Positions 43,395 to 52,959 of a stretch of 64,000 nucleotides of DNA are shown here, in pieces. A model generated the notes under the pieces. It was not told where the DNA came from. It saw only the letters and a program-made list of their open reading frames with translations, and ran no database searches. Source of the DNA: Streptomyces sp. YIM 121038 (GTDB lineage: Bacteria > Actinomycetota > Actinomycetes > Streptomycetales > Streptomycetaceae); the NCBI RefSeq assembly GCF_006088715.1, contig NZ_CP030771.1:1240001-1304000 (forward strand), in the 5' to 3' direction. The number at the start of each line of letters is the position of its first letter. Positions within the stretch are counted from its first letter, which is position 1. The position numbers and the translations under genes were made by a program.

Positions 43395-44906
43395 TCAGGC
43401 CTGCGCGGGTTGTGCGAGCCAGTCGTCGAGCGGGACCTGGCACGTGTTGAGGATGCCGGCGATCAGTGCGTAGGTGCCGGTGAGGGCGAGCAGTTCCAGC
43501 AGTTGTGGTGGAGAGTGGTGTGTGGTCAGTTCCTGCCAGGTGGCGGGGGACACCATGTGTTGCTCGTGGAGCTCGTCGACGGCCCGCAGTAGTGCCCGGT
43601 CGGCTTCGTCCCAGCCGGGGTCGTCCGGTCCCGCGAGGGCACGGGCGATCTCGGACTCGGTGAGCCCGGCGGCGGCGCCGATGTGGACGTGGTGCTCCCA
43701 CTCGTAGGCCGAGCCGGTGCGGTGGGCGGTCCGAAGGATCGCTAGTTCCCGCTGGCGGGGCGGGATCAGTCCCTGGGCGAGCTGGGTGAGCAGGGGTGCC
43801 AGCGCGACCAGCAGGTCGGGGTGGTTGCCGATGGTCGCCAGGACGTTGAGTACCGGGCGACCCACCAGCGGCCCCGCGCCGCCTGCGAGGATCTGGGCCG
43901 CGGGGCCTTCCAGGCGTGGGGCCAGGGCGGCGATCTCGGACGCGGGGCGCGGCGCGATGCGCGGGGGCGTCTCGGCGGGGCGAGGCGCGGCGTATTCGTC
44001 GAGGTGGCCCATCAGCTCCTCCTCGGCGGGGGTGCCGTCGCCGTTGAGCTCGCGGTAGACCGCGCCGATGTTGAGCACCAGGCGTTCCGGGTCGTCCCAG
44101 TTGGGGAAGCCGTCCAGGTCCATCTCGCGGGCGGCTTGCAGTACGGGTACGCCCGCCTGGTGCGCGCGGACGGCGTGGTCGCGGACCCGCTCCAGGTAGT
44201 GCCGGAAGGCACGCACTTCGGGCTTGCCGACGACCGGGCCGTGTCCGGGCACGATCGTTTCGACGTCCAGGCCGAGGATCAGGTCGCAGGCGGCGATCCA
44301 GTTCTCCACCGGGCCGCTGTGGATCACCGGGTGGCCGCCGATGAACAGGATGTCCCCGGCGAACAGCACGGCGGCGTCCGGCACATGGACCAGTACGTCC
44401 CCGGTGGTGTGGGCCGGGCCGACCTCGATCAGCCGGACGGTTCGCCGGCCCACCGTCACCTCCAACTCGCCGCTGAAGGCCCGGGTCGGCAGCGTCGGGG
44501 TGATGCCGGTGAAGTCGAAGGTCTCGCGCATGTCCTCGGCGACCCGCGGGAGCGGGACCGTGCCGGGCGAGGCGAACAGTTCGTGGAGCCGGTCGCGGCG
44601 CATGGCGGCCGCGGCGGCCTCGGAGGCGAGGATCGCGGCATCCGGGAGCAATTGGTTGCCCCACCAATGGTCGCCGTCGCTGTGGCTGTTGACCAGAGTG
44701 TTGATCGTGAGCCGGGGCAGAGCCCGCGTCATCTCGTCCAGCATGGCGTGGGTCTGGGGGACGGTGAACAGGGTGTCGACGAGCAGCCCTTCGTCGCCGG
44801 AGACGACCAGCCCGGCGTTGCTGAAGCCCCAGGTGCCGCTCGGCTGTAGATAGGTGTAGGTATCTGCGGCGATCTGGTGCAGACCCAGGGTGTAGGGGAC
44901 GGCCAT
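43395..44906 (-). CDS. metallo-beta-lactamase fold hydrolase fused to a carboxymuconolactone decarboxylase-like domain
   Basis: 503 residues; ATG 44906 with GAGGAGGT upstream. MBL part (about 10-245): LVNSHSDGDHWWGNQLLPDA, in which the usual HxHxDH is H-x-D-x-D-H (second His replaced by Asp), as in the HxNGDH-type subfamily. GPAHTTGDVLVHVPDAAVLF, AGDILFIGGHPVIHS and VPGHGPVVGKPEV supply the remaining metal ligands. The C-terminal part (about 350-500, LIPPRQRELAILRTAHRTGS, AYEWEHHVHIGAAAGLTESE) is a CMD/AhpD-like fold without the CxxC of peroxidases. Substrate unknown. It is transcribed divergently from a TetR gene with a clear operator between them, so repression by that protein is likely. 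Confidence 0.87.
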   Translation of the reverse strand: MAVPYTLGLHQIAADTYTYLQPSGTWGFSNAGLVVSGDEGLLVDTLFTVPQTHAMLDEMTRALPRLTINTLVNSHSDGDHWWGNQLLPDAAILASEAAAAAMRRDRLHELFASPGTVPLPRVAEDMRETFDFTGITPTLPTRAFSGELEVTVGRRTVRLIEVGPAHTTGDVLVHVPDAAVLFAGDILFIGGHPVIHSGPVENWIAACDLILGLDVETIVPGHGPVVGKPEVRAFRHYLERVRDHAVRAHQAGVPVLQAAREMDLDGFPNWDDPERLVLNIGAVYRELNGDGTPAEEELMGHLDEYAAPRPAETPPRIAPRPASEIAALAPRLEGPAAQILAGGAGPLVGRPVLNVLATIGNHPDLLVALAPLLTQLAQGLIPPRQRELAILRTAHRTGSAYEWEHHVHIGAAAGLTESEIARALAGPDDPGWDEADRALLRAVDELHEQHMVSPATWQELTTHHSPPQLLELLALTGTYALIAGILNTCQVPLDDWLAQPAQA

Positions 44907-44923
44907 CGCTCGACCTCCTCAGT

Positions 44924-44978
44924 GAGTGTACTGGAGTACTAAGCTATATCTGAGTACTTATTGGATTCAAGTACACTC
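44924..44978. promoter_or_regulatory. candidate TetR operator between divergent genes
   Basis: A 9-bp inverted repeat GAGTGTACT (44924-44932) / AGTACACTC (44970-44978) flanks two further GGAGTACT / TGAGTACT boxes (44933-44940 and 44951-44958). It lies in the 77-bp gap between the MBL gene and the TetR gene and overlaps the expected promoters. Confidence 0.72.
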
Positions 44979-44983
44979 CTGAT

Positions 44984-45622
44984 GTGAGGTCGACAGCACC
45001 GCAGGACGCGGGAGAACCACAGGACCGCCGCGAACGGCGCCGCAACGCCACGCGCGAACGGCTGCTGGCCGCGGCCCTGGAACTGTTCGCCGCCCATGGG
45101 TACGCAGCCACCACCTATGAGCACATCGCCGAGCGCGCGGATGTGGGCCGCCAGACGGCGTTCAATCACTTCCGCCGCAAAGAGGACTTCGTGACCGCCT
45201 GGGTCCAGCAGAGGCACGAGCGCCTCGACCAGCACGAGGCGGCGGACGCGCTCGGCGCCGAGAGGCCGGCCGTCGAGTCACTGGCGGACGAACTGCGCGC
45301 ACTCGCGGAACTCAACGAACAGGACTACGCGTTGGCCAGGGAACTGCACGACGGCGGAGTGCTGCACACCGCCTTCAGTCTCGGCGCCGCCACGCCTCGC
45401 GCGATCCTCGCCGCTGTCACCCGCGGTCAGCGGCGCGGTGAGATCCGCCGCGACCTCGATCCCGGGACGCTCGCCGACATGATCTTCGATGGTTACGTGA
45501 CCGCCCTGAGCCGATGGCTGCGCGGTGAGGGTGCCTTCTCACTCACTGAGGCCCTGCTGACCAGGCTCGCTGTGCTTGCCGACGGTTTCACTGTTGACTC
45601 CCGCGGTTCCAGCCCGAGCTGA
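44984..45622 (+). CDS. TetR-family transcriptional regulator
   Basis: 212 residues from GTG 44984. HTH: ATRERLLAAALELFAAHGYA, ATTYEHIAERADVGRQTAFN, HFRRKEDFVTAWVQQRHERL. A helical ligand-binding part follows (RELHDGGVLHTAFSLGAATP, GTLADMIFDGYVTALSRWLR). It is divergent from the MBL-CMD gene with inverted repeats in the shared promoter region, so it likely represses both. The inducer is unknown. Confidence 0.88.
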   Translation: MRSTAPQDAGEPQDRRERRRNATRERLLAAALELFAAHGYAATTYEHIAERADVGRQTAFNHFRRKEDFVTAWVQQRHERLDQHEAADALGAERPAVESLADELRALAELNEQDYALARELHDGGVLHTAFSLGAATPRAILAAVTRGQRRGEIRRDLDPGTLADMIFDGYVTALSRWLRGEGAFSLTEALLTRLAVLADGFTVDSRGSSPS

Positions 45623-45862
45623 CGCGACGCCCGTGGTGTCGTGGTTCTACGGCTGGGCGTCATCCGTTCCGTAACCGCATCTGGGCAGCCGATGGCGATG
45701 CGCGGCACCGGTCACAGCGTTCCGTTGTGACCGTCACGGAAACCGTTGTTCCCCAAATTTCCTCCTCACGTCGCGAGGATTGCGCTCCGGCACCAGAACG
45801 AACTGCGGAGTCGCCCGACCGGCGATATCCGGCCCATTGCGCGGCAGTGCGAGGAGTATCGG

Positions 45863-46294
45863 ATGAGCCTGCACGGAAAGACAGCTCTCGTCACCGGGTC
45901 CTCCAAAGGGATCGGCAGAGCGATCGCGCTGCGGTTCGCCGAAAAAGGCGCCGACATCGTCATCAATTACTCCCGGGACAAGAGCGCGGCCGACGAGGTC
46001 CAGAAAGCGGCGGAGGAATACGGCGTCAGGGCCGTGTCGGTGCAGGCCGACGTCTCCCGGGTACCGCAGATCGAGCTGCTGTTCCAGGAGGCGCTGTCCG
46101 CGTTCGGGCAGATCGATGTCGTCGTCGCCAACGCCGGGATCGAGGAGGTGAACATTCCCGTCGCGGACGTGCGCGAGGAGGACTCCGACCTGCTGTTCCG
46201 CGTCAATACGAAGGGCCCGTACTTCGTGCTGCAGGCGGCGGCCCGCCATATGCCGCCGTGGTACGTCAACGTCGAGTCGAAGGCGGGCCATTGA
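45863..46294 (+). pseudogene. short-chain dehydrogenase/reductase, truncated N-terminal half
   Basis: 143 codons from ATG 45863 (GAGGAG upstream). The Rossmann half is intact: KTALVTGSSKGIGRAIALRF, FGQIDVVVANAGIEEVNIPV, DSDLLFRVNTKGPYFVLQAA. The frame leaves the family after AARHMPP, and the catalytic YxxxK and the C-terminal 100 residues are absent. The last codons come from the adjoining gene's DNA. It was cut by whatever brought in the next gene, whose TTG start overlaps this stop. Confidence 0.82.
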
Positions 46295-47690
46295 AACGGC
46301 AGGTCAATGAGCGACAGCTCTCGGTGTTGCAGTGGGTGGGATCTGGGTGCCCTGCCGGCGTCTGGGAGAGCAGCTCCTACAAGACCACTTGCCAGGCACT
46401 GCAGAACCGGGGCCTGGTCACGATCTCCCGGAAGGGCGGGCAGTGGAATGTCGCCCTGACAAGCGTCGGCCAGCACTATCTGGCGCACGGCACGTACCCT
46501 CCCCGCGGTTCGCGCTCCCAGAAGACCCAGGCCGACACTCCACAACCCCCATCTCACCGCGCGCAGGAAACTCCGGCCTCCGTGCGAAAGCCAAGCCCTC
46601 CCCCGCAGCCTCGCATGACGTTCACGGAGCAGCTGCTGCAAGAGCTCGCGGAGACGGGCGGCCGGATCGTCAAGAGCGGAAGCGGGCCGGACTCCGTGAA
46701 CTGGCCGTCCCGTATCGACGCTGCCCGCAGGTCCGGCAAGATCCCGGAGACGAAGGAGCTGTACGGGGGCTGGTGCCGTGACGGGTACGAGATCAAACTC
46801 GTCGACATCCCCGCCTGGCGTCTTGCCGTCCTCGACCCCGTCCCAGTGCCCTCGCGGCTCGTACGGCCGCACCCCGTGGTCCGGGCCATGCAGAACGAAC
46901 GTCAGCCGCTGGGCCTGACCAAGCCCGTCCAAGGACGTGCTCTCCGGCTCATCCAGGCACTGATCGCCGCCGCCGAGAACGACGGACACCCCAGTTCAGC
47001 AGGACAGACTGGCTTCGCACCCCCGTCGCATCGCCGCCGCAGGGCATCTCCCCACTTCACCATCACCGCACAGGGACAGACAGTGGGGTTCCTAGTCCTC
47101 CAGGAGCAGGACCGTACGGAGCACGTCGCCACCGAGAAGGAACTCGCCGAGGCGAACTCCTGGATCAGGATCCCCGCTTCGACTACACGCCGTCTGAGCG
47201 TCTCCGCTTCGTCCTTAGCGGCTGCCAACCGCACCGGGCGAGCGAGTGGGTTGACACTCCCGGACACTCCCTCGAAGAGCAGCTCGCCGAGATCGCACAG
47301 GAGGTCGCTCTCCGCGGCGAAGCCGCAGAACGCAGACGCCTCGACGAGGTCGAAGCAGCACGCCAGAAACGGGTCCGCTGGGAAGCTGCCATGGAGGGGG
47401 CTCGCGTCCGGTACGCGGAGGCGTACCGCGTCAGGCACCTCGAAGCCCAGGAAGCGGCATGGCGCCACGCCACCCGACTGACCGAATACGTGAGCGCCGT
47501 GCGCACGCGAGTCGAGGTCATGCCGCCGGGAAAGGCGAGAACCGAAGCCGAAGCATGGATCAGCTGGGCAGCGGACACCGTGGAGCGTCTCGACCCCCTG
47601 GAAAATCCGCCCCGGTTGCCCGACATTCCCGAGCCGCGAGCCGACGACCTGAAGCCCTTCCTCGGGCACTGGAGCCCCTACAGCCCCTGA
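46291..47690 (+). pseudogene. winged-helix/coiled-coil hypothetical protein with one frameshift
   Basis: From TTG 46291 it reads KRQVNERQLSVLQWVGSGCP, KTTCQALQNRGLVTISRKGG (winged-helix-like), then RMTFTEQLLQELAETGGRIV and GWCRDGYEIKLVDIPAWRLA. Near 47155-47165 the sense shifts frame and continues DPRFDYTPSERLRFVLSGCQ, RRLDEVEAARQKRVRWEAAM and ends KPFLGHWSPYSP at 47690. Joined, it would be about 465 residues with a C-terminal coiled coil. I know no function; similar proteins occur in streptomycete accessory DNA. The alternative is a base-calling error at the break. Confidence 0.6.
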
Positions 47691-47795
47691 ACCCGTCACC
47701 CACCGGACGGCCCCGCCCAGCGTCACGGAACGTCACCACCGAGAGCCTGGCTGGGCGGAGGCAGCCACGGCTGGGCAATCGGCCTCCCACCCCGC

Positions 47796-48005
47796 GCGCT
47801 GTACATACCGGCCTCCGGGTTCACCGGGCCGGCCATCAAGGAAAGCGAGCGGGCCCTGAACCAGCGAGTGATCATTCTCGGCGAACTACGAGAACTCGTC
47901 CTCCTGCTTGAACAGAAAGGTGATGTCGCGCACTGGCTGCACGAGAAGGTCCGTATCGCTCAGCTCGACCGGCGCCACCTCGCCTTGCTGGGCGCCGACT
48001 TCTGA
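47796..48005 (+). pseudogene. C-terminal gene remnant (helical, restriction-endonuclease-like tail)
   Basis: One frame reads YIPASGFTGPAIKESERALN, QRVIILGELRELVLLLEQKG and DVAHWLHEKVRIAQLDRRHL, ending ALLGADF-stop. It has no start and looks like the end of a larger enzyme. I recall similar endings in Mrr-type restriction proteins, but this is a weak suggestion. Confidence 0.35.
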
Positions 48006-48973
48006 ATCACCACTCACCCAAACCCAAGACTTCACGCGCGTGTGCGTCCAGCCACCGCCGGTGCGGGACGCGGATCTCAGTTGTTGTGGCACCTGAGCGT
48101 CCGGGGCTGGCCTACAGCTGACCGTGCCGGGAGCAGTCCCGATTAGGCAGACGGGCACTCCTGGACGCCGGAAGGGGCACGAGCCCCCGTGAGGGAGTCG
48201 AGCAGGCGATCAGGGGCAACACCCGACCACAGGAAGCAACGCAACGGCCTCGCCAGGACCGGGCCGAGCGTGTCGAACGCGCTGGCTCCCTGGCCTAAGC
48301 CGACGCACGAGGGACCCCGCGAAAACAAGCCGACGGGGGTGCACATCAGTCACAGCGATCACACGCGTGTCACGAACTGTGTCGACGCCCCCGAACCACA
48401 AGGCCCTGACCAGGCAAGATGTTCCCTACCTGGACCATATGGACGCCATAAGACGCCTCCGCCTACCTGTGCCAGGTGGTACCGCGGTGACCGACTCGTG
48501 AGACCCCTCCAGCACGACAAGATCCGGACCAGATACGGACCAACTCAATCTCATGCCACCCGATTTCACACTTAGCTGCAGTTCAGAGGCGCTACGCAGC
48601 GTGTACCACCAGCAGACCAAGAATCTACCGGCATGGCCGCAACACGCAGCAGGGCCGGCCGAGCCACTCACCCCAACTAGGTTGTCGACTTTCTACAACA
48701 CGGCAACTCTCACTTGGAGCACTCGCACGCCTCACGCCATCGAGTCAGCATGAGTCCATTCCATGACCCCGCCCCTGCACGCCCCGTGCGCCTGCGACCA
48801 GCCGGAACGAGACCGCAACAGAACCTGACACACCATCAGTAAAGTCAGCATTAGGTCAGCAAGAGTCCGACTAAAGCTGACCACACGCGCCCACAGCCTG
48901 GAATCACGCTCGACGCCGTCAAGGTCACGATCGGGCGGCCGAAGGCCCTCACTCTGCGGGCCTGACGACCGCT
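48006..48973. other. gene-poor, lower-G+C stretch
   Basis: About 970 bp with no supportable gene. The part 48540-48760 is noticeably A+T-richer than the rest. No repeats, RNA gene or terminator recognised. Probably decayed or acquired DNA. Confidence 0.4.
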
Positions 48974-49203
48974 TCACCGGTCGCGCTCGCCAGCCGCCCC
49001 GAACCGCCACCCACCCGCGTTCCTGCAGTTCAGCGCACCCGCCCCCCGAGGCTTCAACGCCACCGGCGGCAGCTCCGGGGCCGGGAGCGGTGCTCCGTCG
49101 TAGCCCTTCACCTCGCCGAAGCGCGTGCCCGTCATCCAGTCGGTGCGGGCCTGTTCGATGTCGGCCTGGGTGCGGCCGATGAAGTTCCACCACAACCACG
49201 TAG
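48974..49203 (-). pseudogene. C-terminal remnant of a pirin-family protein (copy 2)
   Basis: Reads WWNFIGRTQADIEQARTDWM, TGTRFGEVKGYDGAPLPAPE, PPVALKPRG and then a different tail to a stop at 48974. It is nearly identical to the fragment at 14040-14207, with which it shares the same 5' boundary (just before WWNF). Two copies broken at the same point suggest a recurring breakpoint or duplication. Confidence 0.7.
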
Positions 49204-49239
49204 CTGGCCAACGGCCCCACGTCTGGACTTGAGGGTGAA

Positions 49240-49480
49240 CCCTCACCATGACGTGACAGCGGCACTGCCGAAACCATGCGACGCTCCTCGCGCAGGGTCT
49301 CGGCAGAGACGGGGCGCTGATGCGCCTCCCGGTGTCGGGCATCCAGCACCTGCGCCTTCACCAGCAGCGGATCCTCGTCCTCGTCCGTCCGCTCGCCGTC
49401 TGTGGAGGCGCTCTTCTCCTTCACGGGCGCAGCGGTGCCGTCTGTCGAGACACTGGGACGGTGGATCAGGAGTTCCACCG
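49240..49480 (-). pseudogene. remnant of a plasmid-type DUF2637/SpdB-like C-terminus
   Basis: The minus frame reads DEDPLLVKAQVLDARHREAH and QRPVSAETLREERRMVSAVP, then loses sense. This LDxxHR...RPxSxxxLR pattern is the C-terminal HTH of DUF2637-type proteins carried by actinobacterial conjugative plasmids. Short and without a start. Confidence 0.45.
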
Positions 49481-49736
49481 CCAGCAGCAGCGCGACCGGA
49501 GGCCGTCCAGCGACCAGCACTGGCTGCCGCTCCAGGGCCGGTGCAGAGGCACGCCTGGCCCTTCCGGCTCCGCCGCCTCCTCCCGGCCCGAGGCACCGGC
49601 ACCGCTTCCGAAGGCCCGGGAGGAGGCGGAACGCGCCATGATCGCGGCGTTGGCCGTGCAACGCCTGTTTCCGGAGCGGGTGTTGGGGACACGATGAGTG
49701 CAAGTGGAGGAAGTACGGAGTAACGGGGGGATTTTC

Positions 49737-50879
49737 GTGAAGAGACGTAAGGCGTGGGTGGTGGCGGGGGCGCTCGCCGCGGTCGTGGTGCCGTCGGTGA
49801 CGGCGGCCGGACCGGTGGTCGCGGCGCCGCGGGCGGCGGGGCCGGTGGCGCAGGTGCTGCCGCCGCTGCCGGGCGACACGGGGGCCTCGGCCAGCCTGAT
49901 CAACGACGCCGGTCAGGTCGTCGGCTCCAGCCGCGACGGGGACGGGCACTACCGCCCGGTGCGGTGGGAGCCCGACCTCACGCCGACACGGCTCGGCCTG
50001 CTGGAAGGCGGGACGCTGGCCGACCCCAAGGTGATCGTCGCGGACGGCTCCATCGCGGGCCAGGCCGCGGCCGCCGACAAGCAGTGGCACCCGGTCATCT
50101 GGGGGACGGCGGGCACGGTGCGCCGACTGCCGGAGCCCGCCGGATACGCCACCGGTGTCGCGGAGGACCTCAACGACGACGGCGTCTCGGTCGGCACGGT
50201 CAGCGACAGCTGGGTGAGCCGCGCCGTCCGCTGGAACCGCCAGGGGCAGCCCGAACTGCTCCCGGTGGAACCGGGCATGCGGTACAGCAAGGCGCTGTTC
50301 GTCGACAAGCAGGGCAACGCGTACGGCTGGATGAACTCCACGGCGTCCCCAGGGGACGTCGTGCGCTGGGACCGGTCCGGGAACATCACCAGGCTCAAGT
50401 CCCCCGACGACCCCTACTACACCTACGCCGAGCTCCGTGACGTCAACGACCGCGGCACCGCCGTCGGCGCGAACGGCACCGGCGAGAACTGGGTGGCCGC
50501 CATGGCCCCGCCCGGCGGCACCTTCACGTCCCTGCCCGGCGCGCGGCACAAGAGCACGGTGACGGACGTCAACGCCACCGACGTGGCCCTCGGCGGCGTC
50601 AACGGCGCCGCCGTCCGCTGGGAGGGCGGCGAGATGGTCCGCCTTCAGCCCGTGACCGGCACCGTGGACGTCCAGGTGAGCGCCCTCAACGACGCCGGTA
50701 CGGCCGTCGGTTCCTCCAGCGTCAACGCCGTGACCTGGGACGCCACCGGCCGGCCCACGAAGCTGCCGGTCACCCCGGACGTGCGGTCCGCCCGCGGCCT
50801 CGCCATCAACCGCCCCGGCCACGTCCTCGGATACATCGACACCTGGACCGCCTCCAGGGTCCCCGTGGTCTGGCGCTGA
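49737..50879 (+). CDS. secreted HAF-repeat (extracellular beta-rich) protein
   Basis: 380 residues from GTG 49737 (GGGGGG 6-11 nt upstream). Signal peptide: KRRKAWVVAGALAAVVVPSV, TAAGPVVAAP. The mature protein consists of repeats of the form LNDxGxxVGxS...(A/P)VxW: ASLINDAGQVVGSSRDGDGH, VAEDLNDDGVSVGTVSDSWV, RDVNDRGTAVGANGTGENWV, SALNDAGTAVGSSSVNAVTW. These HAF repeats probably fold as a propeller. Function unknown. A strong terminator follows. This gene marks the start of the orderly, gene-dense part of the window. Confidence 0.8.
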   Translation: MKRRKAWVVAGALAAVVVPSVTAAGPVVAAPRAAGPVAQVLPPLPGDTGASASLINDAGQVVGSSRDGDGHYRPVRWEPDLTPTRLGLLEGGTLADPKVIVADGSIAGQAAAADKQWHPVIWGTAGTVRRLPEPAGYATGVAEDLNDDGVSVGTVSDSWVSRAVRWNRQGQPELLPVEPGMRYSKALFVDKQGNAYGWMNSTASPGDVVRWDRSGNITRLKSPDDPYYTYAELRDVNDRGTAVGANGTGENWVAAMAPPGGTFTSLPGARHKSTVTDVNATDVALGGVNGAAVRWEGGEMVRLQPVTGTVDVQVSALNDAGTAVGSSSVNAVTWDATGRPTKLPVTPDVRSARGLAINRPGHVLGYIDTWTASRVPVVWR

Positions 50880-50900
50880 CCCGTCGCGGTCGCACCGCAC

Positions 50901-50931
50901 GCCCCGGCACGTCAGACGGACGTGCCGGGGC
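50901..50931 (+). terminator. hairpin terminator after the HAF-repeat gene
   Basis: A 13-bp perfect inverted repeat (GCCCCGGCACGTC / GACGTGCCGGGGC, 5-nt loop) begins 21 bp after the stop. Confidence 0.82.
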
Positions 50932-51079
50932 TCTTCGCGTGCAACGGAGCCATCACCCGGATGTTATGACGACGTGTTAGTAGGCACGGGGTGCGCGGGT
51001 CAGTAGCTTCGACGAGTGACGGGCGGTGCGGGCGCCCGTCGGCACGATCCCCCCACAACCGCTTCGAGACGAGGTCCTC

Positions 51080-52039
51080 GTGAGCCGTAGACAACTCCCC
51101 CGTCTGCTGACCGCATCCGTCGTCCTGGCCCTCGGCGCCGGGACCCTGGCCACCTCCGGCCCCACCGCGGCCGCCGCCCCCGGCACCCCACAGGGCCGCG
51201 CCGCCGCACCCTACTGCTACGACGAACCGTCGCAGCCGAACGCCGACGTGAGCGACCTCAAGGCGTCCTTCAACGCCTCGAACTGGATGCGCACCCTCCA
51301 GACCATGTACAAGCGGCGCTGGCCCAGCGGTGAGGCCCTGGCGATCGCCCAGGCCAAGGACAAGTACTGGGACCAGTTCGTGAACAAGCAGAGCTTCGAG
51401 GGATTCGCCGAGTCGATGATGGTGGCGATCCACGAGGAGACCCACATGTGGGACCTCGACCCGTCCCGGACCAAGTGGGACGTCCACATCGCGGCCTGGA
51501 TCAACGCCGGTCAGCAGGCGCTGACGGTCCCCGTGCTCGGCGGCTTCCCCCGCAAGGAGATCCTGCCCCTGATCAAGGACAGCCTCAGCTCCTCCATGGA
51601 CGACATCTACCTGCGGGACAGGACGCAGGGCGAGTACCGCCTCCAGGGCGTGCTGGCGGAGCAGAACGCGGGCCTGACCGGACTGCCCGCGGTGACGGTG
51701 GTCCAGGAGTACATCAAGGGCGTCGGCGCCAGCAACGCCCGGGACATCGCCGCCACCAACCTGCGCTACCTGCTGCTCTACTTGCGCGTCGCCAAGGACA
51801 AACACCCCGACTACTGGGCCCGGATCAAGGCCGAGCCCAAGCTGCGCGACCTGGTCCTGACCCAGTTCCTGCGTACCGCGTACTGGCTGGAGAAGTCCGC
51901 GCCCTACACCGGCAAGCTCGGCAGCCGCGACGCCGACAAGATCACGGCGGCGAACTACGCGCCGGAGAACATCGCCGTCCTGGAGGAGTTCACCGGCCGC
52001 AAGGTGCGCGTCGACGCGCAGAAGCACTGCACCGCCTGA
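51080..52039 (+). CDS. secreted protein with an HExxH zinc-protease-like motif
   Basis: 319 residues from GTG 51080. Signal peptide: RRQLPRLLTASVVLALGAGT, LATSGPTAAAAP. The mature protein is helical and contains MMVAIHEETHMWDLDP, an HExxH (His-Glu-Glu-Thr-His) motif about a third of the way in. Conserved-looking blocks are AKDKYWDQFVNKQSFEGFAE, LGGFPRKEILPLIKDSLSSS and YLLLYLRVAKDKHPDYWARI, and there are two Cys (PYCYDE and QKHCTA). HExxH alone is suggestive of a zinc metallopeptidase, not proof; I cannot place a third ligand. Family not recognised. Confidence 0.68.
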   Translation: MSRRQLPRLLTASVVLALGAGTLATSGPTAAAAPGTPQGRAAAPYCYDEPSQPNADVSDLKASFNASNWMRTLQTMYKRRWPSGEALAIAQAKDKYWDQFVNKQSFEGFAESMMVAIHEETHMWDLDPSRTKWDVHIAAWINAGQQALTVPVLGGFPRKEILPLIKDSLSSSMDDIYLRDRTQGEYRLQGVLAEQNAGLTGLPAVTVVQEYIKGVGASNARDIAATNLRYLLLYLRVAKDKHPDYWARIKAEPKLRDLVLTQFLRTAYWLEKSAPYTGKLGSRDADKITAANYAPENIAVLEEFTGRKVRVDAQKHCTA

Positions 52040-52046
52040 GCGCGGG

Positions 52047-52073
52047 CCACGGGGAGGCCGGGCCTCCCCGTGG
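52047..52073 (+). terminator. hairpin terminator
   Basis: A near-perfect palindrome (CCACGGGGAGGCC g GGCCTCCCCGTGG) 8 bp beyond the stop of the HExxH gene. Confidence 0.75.
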
Positions 52074-52307
52074 CACTTCGAGTGGCTCTGGAGGACCTGT
52101 TGCCGGTCGCAGTGGTCCGCGCGGAGGCCGTGGCGGCGCGGGCGGTGCCGCTCGCCCCCGCGCTCGCCGAGGACGAGAAAAGTACAGCGATCCGGGCCAT
52201 GAGTGACATGACATCAGAAACGACGGTGCCTACGCTGGCCCCACCGCACGAACACCGCTCTCGCGCCACGGAACCCCAGCGACCCCCCACCTCCTCGGGA
52301 GCCTCCA

Positions 52308-52901
52308 GTGAGAAGTGCACGCATCGCGCTCTGCGCTCTGCTCGTCACCGGAGCCGTCGGCCTCTCCCCCGCCACCGCCTCGTCGGCCTCCTCGGCGCCG
52401 TCGGCGACCCGGAGCGCGTTCGCCCTCTCGAGCACCGCGTTCGCCGACGGCGGCGTCATCCCCAAGGTCCACGAGTGCACCAGCGGTGGCGGCAGCGACC
52501 CCGCCAAGAGAAACGAATCCCCTCCCCTGGCCTGGTCGGGTGCCCCGGCCGCCGCCAAGAGCTACGCGATCGTCATGCGCGACCTCGACAACGCCAACCT
52601 CATCCACTGGGTCATCTACGACATCCCGGCGAACACTGCCTCGCTCCCCCAGAACGTCGACCACAAGTACCAGCCCTCGACCCCGGCGGGAGCCAGGCAG
52701 GTCTACTACCGCGGCAGCGCCAGCCTCTACGGCTACCAGGGGCCCTGCTCGCCCTCGACGGTGAACACCTACGAGTTCGTCGTCCACGCGCTCAACCAGG
52801 CATCGCTGACCAGCCTGAACGCGAACTCGTCGACCCGGACCGCCGCCAGGGAGATCGCGGCGGCGTCGATCGGCTCGGCCAGGATCACCGGCGAGTCCTA
52901 G
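52308..52901 (+). CDS. secreted YbhB/YbcL-type phosphatidylethanolamine-binding protein (PEBP)
   Basis: 197 residues from GTG 52308. Signal peptide: RIALCALLVTGAVGLSPATA. The PEBP pocket is visible: NESPPLAWSGAPAAAKSYAI, VMRDLDNANLIHWVIYDIPA (family D-x-D...HW), ARQVYYRGSASLYGYQGPCS (G-Y-x-G-P-x-P) and YEFVVHALN. Bacterial PEBPs of this type are often annotated as Raf kinase inhibitor-like; the ligand is unknown. Two Cys in the mature part (HECTSG, GPCSPS) could pair outside the cell. Stands alone. Confidence 0.87.
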   Translation: MRSARIALCALLVTGAVGLSPATASSASSAPSATRSAFALSSTAFADGGVIPKVHECTSGGGSDPAKRNESPPLAWSGAPAAAKSYAIVMRDLDNANLIHWVIYDIPANTASLPQNVDHKYQPSTPAGARQVYYRGSASLYGYQGPCSPSTVNTYEFVVHALNQASLTSLNANSSTRTAAREIAAASIGSARITGES

Positions 52902-52959
52902 CGTTCGCACCGTGCCGAGGGCGGCCCGGTCAGCGGTCGAAGGCCGGCGGAGGGGCCGG

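Noticed and set aside
48732..50900. 722-codon minus-strand frame
   Set aside because: Antisense to the HAF-repeat gene; only a short internal stretch (49240-49480) has real similarity and is listed as a remnant.
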